Source: Diphasiastrum complanatum
Taxonomy: Eukaryota > Streptophyta > Lycopodiopsida > Lycopodiales > Lycopodiaceae
Direction of reading: 5' to 3'
Assembly: GCA_029204225.1 (NCBI GenBank)
Contig: MU831846.1
Location: 1 to 64,000 of the forward strand
DNA: 64,000 bases
In this document: piece by piece, positions 36,187 to 48,718 of the stretch
Layout of the letters: every line of letters begins with the position of its first letter
How positions within the stretch are numbered: the first letter of the stretch is position 1
The notes under the pieces: model-generated
Database searches by the model: none
What the model was told of the DNA's origin: nothing
The model's input: only the letters and a program-made list of their open reading frames with translations
Made by a program: the position numbers and the translations under genes

Positions 36187-39100
36187 TTAGTTGCGATCAT
36201 AAGATGAGCGACCTCCACGGCCAGCACTGGGGCGATCATAAGGACCAGCTCGATCTCTATAGTTTCCCTTGGACCGCAATGGGCCACCACCACCATATCG
36301 GCTACTGTCACGTCCTCCATCTCTGTCATATTCTCTATCTCGATGTCCATCTGAACGTCCACCACCATATCTATCTCCATTGCTATAGCGATCATTGTAC
36401 TGTCCAAATCTGTCTTGCCCAGGATCACCATAACGTCCTCTACCATAATCTCTGGCGTAGCGACCATCGTCATAGTCCCGGCCACCATATCGATCACCTC
36501 GGTTGCTGACATACTGGTCACGAGAAGAAAACTTACCCACACTTCCCGAAGGACAATCTCTAGCCCAATGGCCAGATCGTCCACACTTGAAACACTCACT
36601 GCCAGCTCCATAAGCTCTTCCTCTTGCGTGAGGATAACCATCATAACCACGATCTCCCCCAAATCCTTCACTTCTAGGTACTGCTTTAGTAACACTGATG
36701 ACCCGACCATCTAGCTCCTTCCCATGGAACTGAGAAATAGCTTCATGCATTGACTTTGCATCAGCAAATGTTACAAACCCAAATCCTCGTGATCGACCAG
36801 TGTCTCTATCCAAAATGACCTGTTTCATTTAAAGGAGTCTTAGTAAGCTGGAGGCACTCTAACCAGTAACTACAAGGTAATAATGATTCAATGTTACATT
36901 TGGAAAAAAAATATCAGATACTGCACGGCTCCACCATCCCAAAGGAGCTTTTCCACTGTTGGATGGTTTCTCTGGAATTTTTTTTTTTTTAAACAAGTGC
37001 CCCACACTTCACACACACAAGAGCTAGCTCTAGTCAAATTATAATTTTACTAAACTAAGTACAATAATCTGGCATAGCAGAAAACCACAAAAGATAGAGC
37101 CTCCAATGAGACAAGAACAATGGTAAAATCCAAGGCTGACTGCTATTTACCGAAAAGAAAATGGTACAATGATGATTGCCATTCACCAAGTTCAAGAGGA
37201 AGTCAAGGATAGAAAAATAACTTATGTGCTGCATCCAACGCCAAGAATAAATAGTTTTTGCTTTTGCCTTCCTAGAACAGCCCTTAGGACATGCATCTTA
37301 GTCTAGGATTTCTTCCATGGATGCCACATATCTTCCTACGCTCCAAAACGAATGCAACAGAAGAGGGCTAAAGTTAAAACTACCATGTTCACAAACAAGT
37401 AGAGCTGTGGGTTTGTTACAAAGACACAAAAATTCTTCTGTATGTCACAACTGTCCCAAATGAGATTGCCATCACACAGCAGATTACTAGACAATAAATG
37501 TAAAGATATTCAGCACATCTGATATGGAAATAGCAACTATACAAACTTCCAGAATCTGGGTAGCCTTCCTTATGTGTTAGCTTCTTCTACATGATTTCTC
37601 TGTCACAGAGGAGGTTGCAAGATATTGGTGCATAGACATGATCACCCATCCACTTAAGGAATTTCTCTGCATACTACAGGTATATAATCTTTGAGTGGAC
37701 CGTATACCAGCTAACAAAGTCAAACTATCATTGTTAAAAGAAAACCTCGTTACTTGGCCTACAAGAAACCTAGAAAACTAAGAAAAAAATAGAAGAACTC
37801 CAGCAATGCCCTTGCTGGATTCAAAGGTTGAACTAAAACAAGCTAAGGGTGTTTTCAACATAGTTGAAGGGATGTCTATTTGTCAAAAAAAAAATGCAAC
37901 TTTCATTGGGGAGAAAAAAATAGGAAGGTCCTTACCCCATTCCACATAGACAAGTGAGATTCCCCATGTGGCAGATGACTTGGCTTCTCCACATGCCCTG
38001 CAGCTCCTATTTTCAGGAGCCGTTCATATTTGAATTTTTTAGGTGGCCCAACATCCATGTGCTTCATATAGGATAAAAAAGAGAGAGAGAGAGAGAGAGA
38101 GAGCAAAGGTCTCCCAAACAAGTTTGCGTCTGAAATGGGGGGTGATGAAGGGGGATGGAGGGGCTGATGGAGGAAGGTAAGTGTGATAGCATCAGTATTA
38201 ATTTCACAAGAATAAACAAACAAGCAATTGGAATGAATATTAGGTCAAGATTATGGGTACTTCTATCAAACCATCTACTTTGTGGCTTATAAGTACGGCA
38301 ACTTGTATGGGCTAAAAAAGTACTGAAGTATGGCGGCAACATTGACAGTAACCGTTTCCTACTAGCTATACAATAAAAATTTACAACATCATTTTAGTAG
38401 ATAAGAATTAAACCATAACAAACAGCCAACGGTATATGCTCAAACTAAATGGCCTTGGGGTGACCTTGCAACATCAAATAAATGCATGTCAACCCTATGA
38501 TAATACCAAAACAACACTGCCACCGTACTTCCACACATGCTCTATAACCGTGCTCTAACAGTTCAGTGTATAGAATCTTCACCTAATAGTATTTAAGATA
38601 CTTGTATGCCACAGAGTATACGGCTGGGTGAAAATACATATGATCTTCACCTGATAGTATTGCACTTCTTATTTTAAGCAAATTAGCTAGCTTTAGTTGA
38701 AAATGTGAACATATAACTGTCATTGTGGTTATTTGCCGGCTCAATTCTAGTTTTCCAGAGGCTACGTACAAGCATTTGTTAACAGCTATGCAGCACTCTG
38801 TACCTTGCTCCTGCGTGGATTTAACGCTACACGTATTTTGCAACTATAATTCATTGTTAGCCCTAAGATATTACCCAAACATATCGAGAAAGTTGAGCAA
38901 CTTTTCAACTTTAACAAGTCAACCTGCAAAGTCTTGGATTATCGCTCCATAAGCATGTAATATATCTGCCAAACACGATTAAGAAGAAAAAGCAAGAAAT
39001 AAACTTTGCATTCAAGATAAATAGCGAGTGAATCGGAATAATATGCTGGAATCGCATAGCCATCGGTACAAAAAGGGGCTGCAGCATGCTGGATGTGCAA

Positions 39101-39273
39101 CCTAAGAACATCTATAGGTAGAAAAGGTGTCAAAACAAGACGTATTAGGGAGTATTCGGAACCTGAGCCTTTAAAACCCTAGCATAGGGACGGAAAACTT
39201 CCTCCAGTTCTCGATCTGACATGCTAAACGAAATCCCGCCTACAAAGCAGCAATACTCTTCCCCAGAAGACAT
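36187..39273 (-). CDS. RZ-1-type glycine-rich RNA-binding protein (RRM + CCHC)
   Basis: Two coding exons: 39273-39163 (37 codons, from ATG) and 36819-36187, joined in phase 0 to give 247 residues. The 2343-nt intron has a GT donor (CAG|GTTCCG) and an AG acceptor (AACAG|GTC). The RRM has RNP2 CFVGGI at residues 9-14 and RNP1 RGFGFVTF at 48-55. A CCHC knuckle, CFKCGRSGHWARDC, spans 113-126, followed by an Arg/Gly/Asp/Tyr-rich tail. This order is that of plant RZ-1 proteins, nuclear RNA-binding proteins tied to cold response, seed germination and splicing. RNP2 context (CCFVGGISFSMSDRELEEVF) departs from the usual EYRCF(V/I)GGL.W. A 5' UTR intron may exist: an acceptor-like TTGTGCAG lies just upstream of the ATG. 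Orthology within the RZ-1a/b/c group is not resolved. Confidence 0.93.
38081..38103. repeat. (GA)n microsatellite inside the RZ-1-type intron
   Basis: A short GA run (CT on the gene strand) within the 2.3-kb intron, after an A-run. Confidence 0.9.
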
Positions 39274-39614
39274 CTTCTTTCTCACGCTATACCTGCACAA
39301 CATCAGACCCTTTCAGATAAGCAGGCACTCTTCTCCTGCACTTTTAACATAATAATATATTTTCTTCAGTGGATGTCCATGTGCAAATGCTCACAGAAAC
39401 CCCCATACAACAAAACTGCAGCATCATTTGAGAAAAAAAGAGAGAAAAACAGACGAGAGGGCAGGGCAGAAGCAGATTTACGACGAAAAGGAGAGAAAAA
39501 TGGATCGAACGAACTAAAACCACGAAAACCCCAAAACAAAGGAGGAGAGAGAAGACAAAGGTATTCGAACATCAGCAGATATGGAGGAGTTTAACCCGCC
39601 CGCTTGGATGTCAC

Positions 39615-39658
39615 CCACGTGTCAAAACTGGATTCGTTTATCATTTGGCTTACGTGGC
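39615..39658 (-). promoter_or_regulatory. Two ABRE/G-box-like sites upstream of the RZ-1-type gene
   Basis: CCACGTGTC at 39615-39623 and TACGTGGC at 39651-39658 both contain the ACGT core in an ABRE/G-box context. They are 28 bp apart and about 340-385 bp upstream of the start codon. bZIP factors of the ABA pathway bind paired sites of this kind. Binding here is inferred only. Confidence 0.5.
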
Positions 39659-39660
39659 AT

Positions 39661-40504
39661 AATCTGAACGTTTCTTGAACCATCCAATGGTCGTGGGCTT
39701 TTCAAAGAAGTGGATGTGGAGGTGGACGTGGTGGGGAGCTGGGGACGGACGGGGAAGTTGGATAGTCCTTTATTGAGGCTAAAAAGAGGGTCTTGGCCAA
39801 CCAAGTTTCAGTTTTTTAGGGGAGAATATATCATGGCTTTCAGAGATTCTTTAGCTTTGAGAGGCCTATGCCAAGGGCAAGCGCATGGGACCTCGGGCAT
39901 GTCCAAACGAGTGAAGGGCTGTAACCTTGAGAGGTCTCTGCCAAGGGCAATCAAAGTGTCATTTGAAAGGAAAACTAAGAAATTACACGGTGAAAGGCAA
40001 ACTTGAAAAGTTGAATTAGTGCAATGTTGAGATTTTAACTATTGTCTTCCAAATACACTGAGATTACTTTTGAATTCGCTTACATTTTTTGATGGAAAGG
40101 TAACCTTGAAACATAAAACTCACATTGTTATTGGTACATGACAACTTTACAAATACAATAGTGACCATTAATCTCCACTAATTGACCCACATCTTTCTCG
40201 AGCCCTTTAGCTACGCTTTTTTGTGTGTGAGCAATCATGTGGATTCTTGTCTTGAAGTGCTTGTAGAAGTGTCGTGGTGATTGCGTCAATCAATAATGTT
40301 GTTGTCAACTTGGAATCAGAGCAAGGTCATTGCGATTTGATTGATCATTGCCCTAGGACAAGGATTCGAAATCAATAGAACAAATTTAATGTGATGTGTT
40401 TCAATCTCTAAGCTCAACAAACAAATACTAAATTGTTTCGCATATACATCATAAATAGTCTATATAGAGATTTTAGGCCCAATGCAATTTATTACAATGG
40501 GCAT
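39661..40504. other. Intergenic with a possible Copia primer site
   Basis: A near-match to the iMet primer site, TGGAATCAGAGC, is at 40311-40322 after GTTGTCAACT, so the preceding ~300 bp may be LTR sequence. An imperfect 24-bp repeat (TTGAGAGG(C/T)CT(A/C)TGCCAAGGG) occurs near 39856 and 39927. No gene is seen. Confidence 0.4.
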
Positions 40505-40960
40505 AACTACACAAAATCTTTTGAAATGGGAAATGGCGAAGACCAGTTTTATAGAAGTTTTTATGATTTTTTGAAAATTCACATTAATTTTGGATCTTAA
40601 TTTTTTTAATAATTATTTCTAAAATGTTGCATTTTGCAAATGTTTTAAGTTTGAGCTGAGTATTCTAAAAAAAGTGGACTAAAATCATTAAAAAAAGAAT
40701 TTACAAAAAATGAAATTCATGGAATTTGATGCAATGAATAATAATTGCTTAAATGTGTAAATTAAAAAAATATTTGATTAAAAAAATTTCAAAAACATAC
40801 ACGCTACAAGATTTTAATATTTGTTTGAAAACTTGTTTTTAATTATATATTAAAATTTTAACATTTGTAAACAATATTAGAAAATGTAAAAGTTAAAGAA
40901 AACTCTAAACTCAGGTATTGTTCAATATCAATCAATTTATTTTGAAAGAAATAATATTTT
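40505..40960 (+). repeat. AT-rich dispersed repeat, copy 1
   Basis: Starts ACACAAAATCTTTTGAAATGGGAAATGG-like wording, which recurs at 56530 (ACACAAAATCTTTTGAAACG followed by AGAAATGGCGAA). The two then stay alignable through GCATTTTGCAAAT and GAATAATAATTG(C/T)T. Divergence is high. Ends and class are not defined. Confidence 0.65.
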
Positions 40961-41153
40961 CAGTTCACAATTTAGATAAATCTCATTTCTGAAATGGTCA
41001 ATACTAGAAATACAAGTCATTTTATTAGTGTTATTTGGATTACAATTAGACGTTTTTCACTAAGTCATTTGGATTGACTAAAGTGGGATCTTGAACATTT
41101 GCTAAGAGGACAATTGGAGCCTCTTGAGTAACAACCTCTCTGATGATGTTGTA

Positions 41154-42204
41154 TGTGATACCCTAGTAAAGTCATAAAGATGAACAAAACAATATATTCG
41201 ACTTTACCTAATCGTATTCAAAGACATAAGAAGACTAAGGAACCACTATATGAAGAAATATATGTCGAAGGCCTTACGTCAAAGACTATATGAAGAAATA
41301 TATTTTAACAGAAGAACATAATAAGCGACACTATCTTAATAAATGGATAAGACTAAATTTCAAATATTCTATAATCCAATTGGAGCATTCGCGACTCTTT
41401 CTATGATTGCGACTATACATGTGTAATCATGTAGTTAGTCCATAATGACATGGTAGAGTACCTACTCAATAATCTATACACATGTCAACATTTCATTAGT
41501 TTAGATTGGATAAGCTTCTATCATACAGAATGGCGTGCCCTCTTGTTTGAAGGGTGTGTAGACTCAACATGTTCCTATATGTACATGTTCCTATAATGTA
41601 TCATCGGAAGTTTGCGCCTTACTCTATTCTATCATTGAGAGTGTATGTAACCCTGAGTTCTTAGTGTTCTGTCATACATAGTAGATGAATTGAGTTGATT
41701 GTGCTCTTGATCCTTTGTTTAGGTCTTCCTGTCGTACCAGATTCAAATGCTAATAAACTAAACATTGCTCGTTGTTTAAGAATGAACATAAACGCATTGT
41801 CATGAGTGTAATTTTTTATAGTCATATGATCTATTGTAAAATATCAGATGGATAGACCTCGCATGATAAGAATCTAAGTCAGTCTGTCGGTTATATAGGA
41901 TGTGATATAGTTTCGAGTCTTTAACTCAACAATAAGTCGTAGTACCTATTTGGAAGTGAGATCTGATTTTGTCGTTGAACTCCATCTAGAATGTCGATGT
42001 TCTTGTTCATTGACACCTACAATTGACAGTTCGAGCAATGCTTCGATAAATTCATAGATCTAAATGTGGGAACTAATTGTTTTGAATTAGTAGAACAGAC
42101 CTTTGTCAAAATCTTGGTCGATTAACTTCGATAAGAAAATATTAGGTTGTCGATGGATTCGAACTGTTAGATTTATGTCGTGTTTGTGGAGTCTGATAAT
42201 TTCA
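41154..42204 (+). repeat. Left ~1.05-kb repeat (5' LTR-like)
   Basis: TG...CA ends; no full primer-binding site follows it. Confidence 0.75.
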
Positions 42205-42511
42205 TTAAGAGTCATGTTGAAAAATCGAGTGATTGAGCAGTACCCTGAAGCCCAAGGACTCAACAGAGCTCGACAAATAGAGCTCAACATATTATTATTT
42301 GCTAATTTGCAGAATGCACCAGAATAAAGACATCTCTTTGTATAAATGTTCGATTTTATAAAGAATACATTAAAGAAATATTTTTCTCTATTGTGCTTGA
42401 GATTTCTTTATGAAAGGGCTCATGTTTATGAATGAAAAAATATCTATGTTATTCAGATGATGTTCAAACCTCAATGTTTGCGAGGGTGCTTCACATTTGA
42501 GGAGGGGGACA

Positions 42512-43546
42512 TGTGATACCCTAGTAAAGTCATAAAGACGAATAAAGCAATATATTCGACTTTACCTGATCGAATTCAAATACATAAGAAGACTAAGGAA
42601 CCGCTATATGAAGAATTATATGTCAAAGGCCTTACGTCGAAGACTCTATGAAGAAATATACTTTAACGGAAGAACATATGAAGTGACACTATCCTAATAA
42701 ATAGATAAGACTGAATGTCGAATATTCTATAATCCAGTCGGAGCATTCGCGACTCGTTCTACAATTGTGACTATACATGTGTAATCATGTAGTTAGTCCA
42801 TAATGACCTAGCATAGTACCAACTCAGCAATTTATACACATGTCAACATTTCATTAGTTTAGATTGGATAAGCTTCTATAATACAGAACATCATGCCCTC
42901 TTTTTTAAAGGGTGTGTTGAACTCAACATGTTCCTATATGTACATGTTTCTATAATGTATCATCGGGAGTTTGCGCCTTACTCTATTCTATCATTGAGAG
43001 TGTATGTAACTCTAAGTTCTCAGTGTTCTATCGTACACAGTACATGAATTGAGTTGATTGTGCTTTTGATCATTTGTTTAGTTCTTACTGCCATATCGAA
43101 TTCAAATGCCAATGAACTAAACATTGCTCATTGTCTAAGAATGAACATAAACGCATTGTCTGAAGTGTAATTTCTTGTTGTGAAATATCAGATGGATAGA
43201 CCTAGCATGATAAGAATCTAAGTCAATTTATCAGTTACATAGGATGTGATAGAGTTTTGAGTCTTTAGCTCAACAATAAGTCCTAGTACCTATTTGGAAG
43301 TGAGATCCAATTTTACGTTGAACTCCATTTAGAATGTTGATGCTATCGTTCATTGACAACTACGATTGATAGTTTGAGCAGTGCTTTGAAAACTCACAGA
43401 TATGAATGTGGAAACGAATTGTTTTAAATTAGTAGAACAGACCTCTGTCAGAATCCTGGTTGATTAACTTAGATAAGGAAATATCCGATTGTCGATGGAT
43501 TTGAACTGTTAGATTTTTGTCGTGTCTATGGAGTCTGATAATTTCA
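42512..43546 (+). repeat. Right ~1.05-kb repeat (3' LTR-like)
   Basis: TG...CA ends; preceded by a purine-rich tract. It shares short indels and many substitutions with the left repeat. Confidence 0.78.
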
Positions 43547-44588
43547 TTAAGAACTATTCAAAACCATAAAAAGTGTAATAATCTCCAATATTCATTCATT
43601 TATCATCTATGGGAACGATAATCTTTTATACTACATTAAATTTGTGTAATTAAAGGGATCTCAACTATGACATTGTACTCTTGCTCTACAAATTTTGCTA
43701 GGTCTCCCTCATCACCTACAATTCTATTGGTAGGTACAAAGTGGAAACAACACCATATTCTTTTGGTCCCACTTTACCTACCTTTTGAAATGTCATGAAA
43801 GCTTTTTCGTTTCATGTTCGTCTTCTCTCTTCTGATTCGCAAACTATTTTCTGTCTTTGAATTTTCTTTTCATGCGTAAGCTCTTAGAGGATCCCAGACA
43901 CTTGACTACGCATCACAGAACATATTTTATTCTAGCAATCAAGAGACACAGCACAAGGCCAAGAGATACACAAAATAGATTGACTATATTGCCAGTTTGG
44001 TTTTAGAGCCAGATCATCAGTGTCTCGCTCGTTGGCAGATTGACTCTCTACTCTTTTGTTGTGTTCTGCTCATTGGCAGACTTTCATGCACAACTATGGT
44101 ATTTTGCTTTCTTACTCTATTCGCTGCATCTCTCTCTGTTTCTTACAGATCTCTGCCAAACTCTCATCACTTTTCCTCTTCTTTTTTTTTTGTTATGATC
44201 CAGAGATGATCGTTTATACCTCCATTGTGTGGAGTTTACAAGATAGCTAAACGTAGAATCACAAGACTAGTTAATGCAAATCAGCTAGTTAGTTAGTCTC
44301 CGTCGTTGATATTCATTTCAGCTGGGCGTGAAGCCCGTTGAGCTGCCAACTAGCAGCATGAAAGATTTTTCTTCGTGTGTTTTCGTTCTTTTTGTTTCTT
44401 TTCATAGTTTTCGTTTTGCATCCATTTTGCGGTTTGTGGTCTTGGGGGTGTGTTTACCATTTGCGATTGATTCACGAATAGTTCGTGCTTCGAGTCAAAG
44501 ACACGTTGACTGTCGCGAATTGTTCTCGTTCGACCTTCGTGTCTTGTTCATGCTGTGACAAAGTTGCAGGAGTTCAACATTTCTGACA
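43547..44588 (-). repeat. Probable 3' LTR of the Copia remnant and flank
   Basis: The minus strand reads a polypurine tract (CAAGAGGGAG, 44598-44589) followed by TGTCAGAAATG, a good 3' LTR start at 44588. The outer LTR boundary was not found; it probably lies between 43.9 and 44.2 kb. A partial primer-site look-alike (TGGTTTTAGAGCC, near 44000) is on the opposite strand. Confidence 0.5.
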
Positions 44589-47500
44589 CTCCCTCTTGAA
44601 CCTTGCAGCTTTGTTCGTTCAATCCAATTGCCTCTCTTTGCTTGGTAAAGAGTGGCTTGTCGAGCGGTTTTGTGAGGATATCTGCAATCATACTTTCTGA
44701 TTTTATGAACTGGACCTAGAGCTCTCCTTTCAAGATCAAATCTCGAATGTGATGGTACTTCAGATGAATGTGCTTCATCTTTGAATGGAAGACAGGATCC
44801 TGGGATAGATAGATGGCACTCTGGGAGTCCATCATCATCGTGCTTGGCCCCTCTTGTGGTATCTCGATTGCCTCCAACATCGTCTGCAGCCACACTACCT
44901 CATTCTCCACTTTCGAGGCTGCGACATACTCAGCTTCGCAAGAGGATTGAGTTACCAGGATTTGTTTTTTGCATATCCAGCTGATTGCAGTTCCGCACGC
45001 TATTGTACATCCTCCAGTAATGGACTTGTTGTCATCCTTGCAGCTCGCCCAGCTCGCATCACTGTAGTGATGCAACTCGAATCCTTTCTCTTCGTTTCTA
45101 GTTCTGTAGGTTAATCCAATATTCTGGGTACCCTTCAGTTACTGTAGGATTCGTTTGGCCATTTGCCAATGTGCTAGACCAAGATTGGAACAGAATTGGC
45201 TCAATGCATGAACAGAGAAGGCCAGATCCGGTCTGGTACAAATTGTCAAGTACATCAGACTCCCGATTAAGTTCTAGTAGGGTATACCTGCCATCTTCTG
45301 TTCTTCCTCTTCTGTTTCTGGACAATTCCTGTTTCGTGAGCTTGGCTCCAGCTATCATCGGTGTGGCTTTCTCTTTATAGTCCATCATGTGGTACTGTTT
45401 CGGCACTTTTCTGGCATATTCTGATTGACTGAAGTGCATTTCGCCATTTGTTCGATCTCTTTTGATCTCCAGCCCTAGGCATTTTATTGTTTCTCCAAAA
45501 TCTGTGATTTCGTAGCTTTCAGAAATCTGACTCTTCGTGTCTTTGATCAGCATCAAGGAGTTTCCTATCATCAGCGAATCATCCACGAAAATGGTCAGTA
45601 TCACAAAATCCTTTCCTACTCTTTTTATGTAGACATAACAGTCTGGTTGAGTAGGGTTGAAGTCTAGAGACTTCAAAAGACCATCAAGCTTTTTGTACCA
45701 GGCCCGTAATGTCTGTTTTAGACTGTAGATGCATCTCTGCAATCGACAGACATATTGTTTGTTGTCAGGGTCTTCATAGCCTTCAGGTGGCTTCATGAAG
45801 ATTTTCTCGTCTAGATCTCCGTGGAGAAAGGTTGTTTTCACGTCAATTTGGTGAATTTCCAGATTGTACTGTGTGACGTATGCAAGGAGTAGCCTTATGC
45901 TTGTCATCTTCACCATGGGCAAATATGTGGCTTTTTCTTGTACAGCCACTTGCAGTCGACTACTTTTCTGTTTTCTGGTAGTGGCTCTAATGTTCATGCC
46001 TCATTTTGCCTCATCAACTCGATCTCCTCTGACATTGCCTGCTTCTAGAATTCTCCCTCTGGACTCTGGATGGCTTCTTGGTATGTTGTTGGCTCTTCTA
46101 TGAAGCTGCAATACTCGAACTGTGTGTCTTTGCTCTCTTGAAGATTGCCAGAATAGCGGTTCGGAGGTCTTCTTTGTCTAGTTGACCTTCAAGGTTCGTT
46201 TCGTCGCTGGTCAAATTTTTCTTGTTCGTGGGGTCGATCCTCTGCTTCATGCTGCTCTGGAATCTGGAGCTATGCATTCTGATTTGATGTATGTCCTCGA
46301 TCTCTCTCTTGAATAGGCAGTAGTGTGAAGATCTCATGGCCTATTTTGTCTCTCAGTTCAAGGAATGTGGACTCGTTGAACTTTACATCTCTGCTCGAAA
46401 CAACCATCTTCGTGGTTGGATCGTAGAGTCTGTACACATGTGTTCCATTCAAGTAGCCGACCATGATTGCTTGTTCGGATTTGTTATCGAGCTTGTTTCT
46501 CTTTTCCTTTGGAATGTGCTTGTATGCTGCACATCCAAACACTCGTACGTATGATAGATCAGGCTTTCTACCTGTCCACATTTCATATGGTGTTTTGTTC
46601 TCTAGCGCTGTCGTTGTAGATCTGCTCTGCAGGTGTACAGCTGCAGCTATTGCCTTGGCCCAGAATTGACCTGGCAATTGAGCATGTGCCATCATGCATC
46701 TGGCTCCTTCGACTAGCATTTTGTTTTTTCTTTCTACCACACCGTTGTATTTTGGTGTGTATGCAGGAGTGAACTGGTGTTCGATCCCCTGTTCTTCATA
46801 GAATCGTGAGAATTTTGTGCTTTTGTATTCACCTCCATTGTCAGATCTATACTTCGGATTTCTTCTTCAAGAAGTAGATCATGGTCATTCGGCTATAATC
46901 ATCTATGAACATTAGAAAATATCTCGAACTTGAGAGCGAATCTGTTTTCATCGGTCCACACACATCAGAGTGGACGAGCTCAAGAACTTCTTTGGCTCTT
47001 CTTCCCTCGTGTGTAAATGGATTTTGATGTTGCTTGCCTTTTTGACAAGCTTCACAGAACTCAGCCTTTGGCCTTGAAATCTTGAGACCTGTGACAATGT
47101 CCTTTCTACTCATGTCATACAGGCTCCGCATATTCAGATGATACATTCTTCTATGCTAGAGCTGATTTTTGTTTTCTGAAGCATTTAATATGCTTTCAGA
47201 GTTGTTGATTATTTTGGCCTGGTAGAGATTTCCTTCTCTGCATCCGACCGTCAACAACTTGTTTGTCGTCTTCTCGATCATACGGCAAGTGTCGTCGTAA
47301 AAAAAAACTCGAATGCCTAGATCTGCCATCTTGGAGACAGATAGCAGAGCCTTTCTGAGTGAGGGCACATAGAGTGCTGCTAGCAGCTCTGCTTGGCCTG
47401 ACAGTGTTCATAGTTGTAGAGAGCCGATGCCTTTGACATCGTGTCTGCTTCCATCGCCTAGAATCATTGTTCTGTTGTTTGCGAGTTCGTGAAAGTTGAT

Positions 47501-48155
47501 CAAGATCTTCTTGTTGCAGGTTATGTGAGATGTTGCTCCTGAATCGATGACTACATCGTAGTCGTGTTCAGAGTAGCTTGTCAAAGCTTCATCGAGTACT
47601 GTGAAAGCCTCGTCACCTCTTTCAGCATCCTTTGATGACTCTGCAACGTTTGTCTTTTCAGCTTTGTTTTTCCTTTTTGGGTTGAATCTGCAGTTGTATG
47701 CAGAATGCTCTTTCTTCTTGCCATGCAAGGTATTGCTAGAATGAAACAACATTTGTTGGCCGTATGGCTTGGTTTGTGGCAGTGATCATAGGAAGAAGAT
47801 TATTGATTCGAGGACTCGTCTTCTCGAATCTTGGTTTGTTTTTGTTCTTCTTCTTTCCTTTTGTGAAGAGAGCCTTCTCTTGATCACTGCTTCCCACTCT
47901 TTCGTCTCTCATCAATCTCTCATCAGCGACAAGACTGACTGCTTTGTCAAATTTCATATCTGGTAGACTCAGTATGAGCATTCTCAGCAACTGATAGGTA
48001 ATTTTCTTTTTTTTTGACATGCATATGTAGCTCCTTCTGCAGATTCTAGAAAAGTTTTCACTGTTGTTCTGCCATGATTGAAAAGCATGTTGTTGCACCA
48101 TCCTTCGGTCATACATTGCATCCATGAGCTCTTGGCTATATGGGTATTCATGCAT
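44589..48155 (-). pseudogene. Copia gag(part)-protease-integrase-RT-RNase H, broken
   Basis: Minus-strand order: gag C-terminus (48155-47736); protease VIDSGATSHIT (47752-47408); integrase zinc segment FCEACQKGK and core motifs HSDVCGP and FIDDYSR (47146-46847); the third catalytic region MVERKNKMLVEGAR (46740-46270); RT with IHQIDVKTTFLHGDL and FVDDSL (45997-45098); RNase H with YSDASWASC, SSCEAEYVA and DSQSAI (45075-44716). Stops and frame shifts separate the blocks. The N-terminal gag, leader and 5' LTR are missing: similarity stops near 48160, where an unrelated tandem repeat starts. Many catalytic residues remain, so decay is mostly by indels. Confidence 0.93.
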
Positions 48156-48178
48156 GTATAGGCAGAGTTGTTCCTAAA

Positions 48179-48718
48179 TGGGCCGCATACCAGCTAACCA
48201 ATCCGGAATAGTGCTCCTGAAAAAAATCAATGTAAAATGACCATGTGTAGCACTACAACAGCGCCTATACAAAACTCAAATTCTGAACTAAAACGAGCTA
48301 ATGTGCAAAAGGTAAGAAACAAGCAACCCCAAAAATAAATTGTCTATATATGGGCCATATACCAACTACCGGATCAGGCCTGGTGCTCGTAAAAAAATTG
48401 CTAGCTAGCCTTAGAAATAACTTCAAAATCTGAGATGAGTAGGTGAAGCACTACAACAACACCTAGAAGTTCAAAATTTAAAGTAAAACAAAGCTAATTT
48501 GCAAGAAGAGGCCAGACAAAGAGAATGGTATGTTGTTTGGTTATGGGCTAGATGCCAGCTAACCAATCCGAAATAGCGCTTGTTACAAATTGCTTGTGAA
48601 GCTCTACAAAAAATCAAAATCTGGAAATGAATAGGCGAAGCACTCCAGCATCAACTATAAGTTCAAATTTTGAGCTGAAACAAGCTCACATCCAAAAGTA
48701 AAAAACAAGCAACAAAAA
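48179..48718. repeat. Tandem repeat, ~175-190-bp unit x3
   Basis: Units start at 48179, 48351 and 48543 with TGGGC(C/T)(G/A)(C/T)AT(A/G)CCA(G/A)CTA. They continue through an A-rich stretch, GAAGCACTACAACA(A/G)C, then AAATT(C/T)(T/A)GA(A/G)CT(A/G)AAACAAGCT. A related single segment occurs near 37697-37850 in the RZ-1-type intron. Confidence 0.75.

Larger units (their letters stand above)
41154..43546 (+). mobile_element. Internally deleted LTR-type element with ~1.05-kb repeats
   Basis: Two direct repeats (41154-42204 and 42512-43546) both begin TGTGATACCCTAGTAAAGTC and end TCTGATAATTTCA. They enclose only ~307 bp. The second is preceded by a polypurine run, GAGGAGGGGGACA (42499-42511), as expected before a 3' LTR. 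The repeats differ at many sites, so the insertion is not young. No primer site, gag or pol is visible. The flanks do not show a matching 5-bp duplication. It could be a TRIM-like element or the product of deletion in a longer one. Confidence 0.75.

Noticed and set aside
36141-36710. 189-codon minus-strand frame overlapping the RZ-1-type exon 2
   Set aside because: Out-of-frame reading of the Gly/Arg/Asp-rich coding region; no domain.
43990-44012. Plus-strand primer-binding site TGGTTTTAGAGCC
   Set aside because: Two mismatches from the iMet site, no clear LTR end before it, and no gag after it; it lies in the likely LTR of a minus-strand element.
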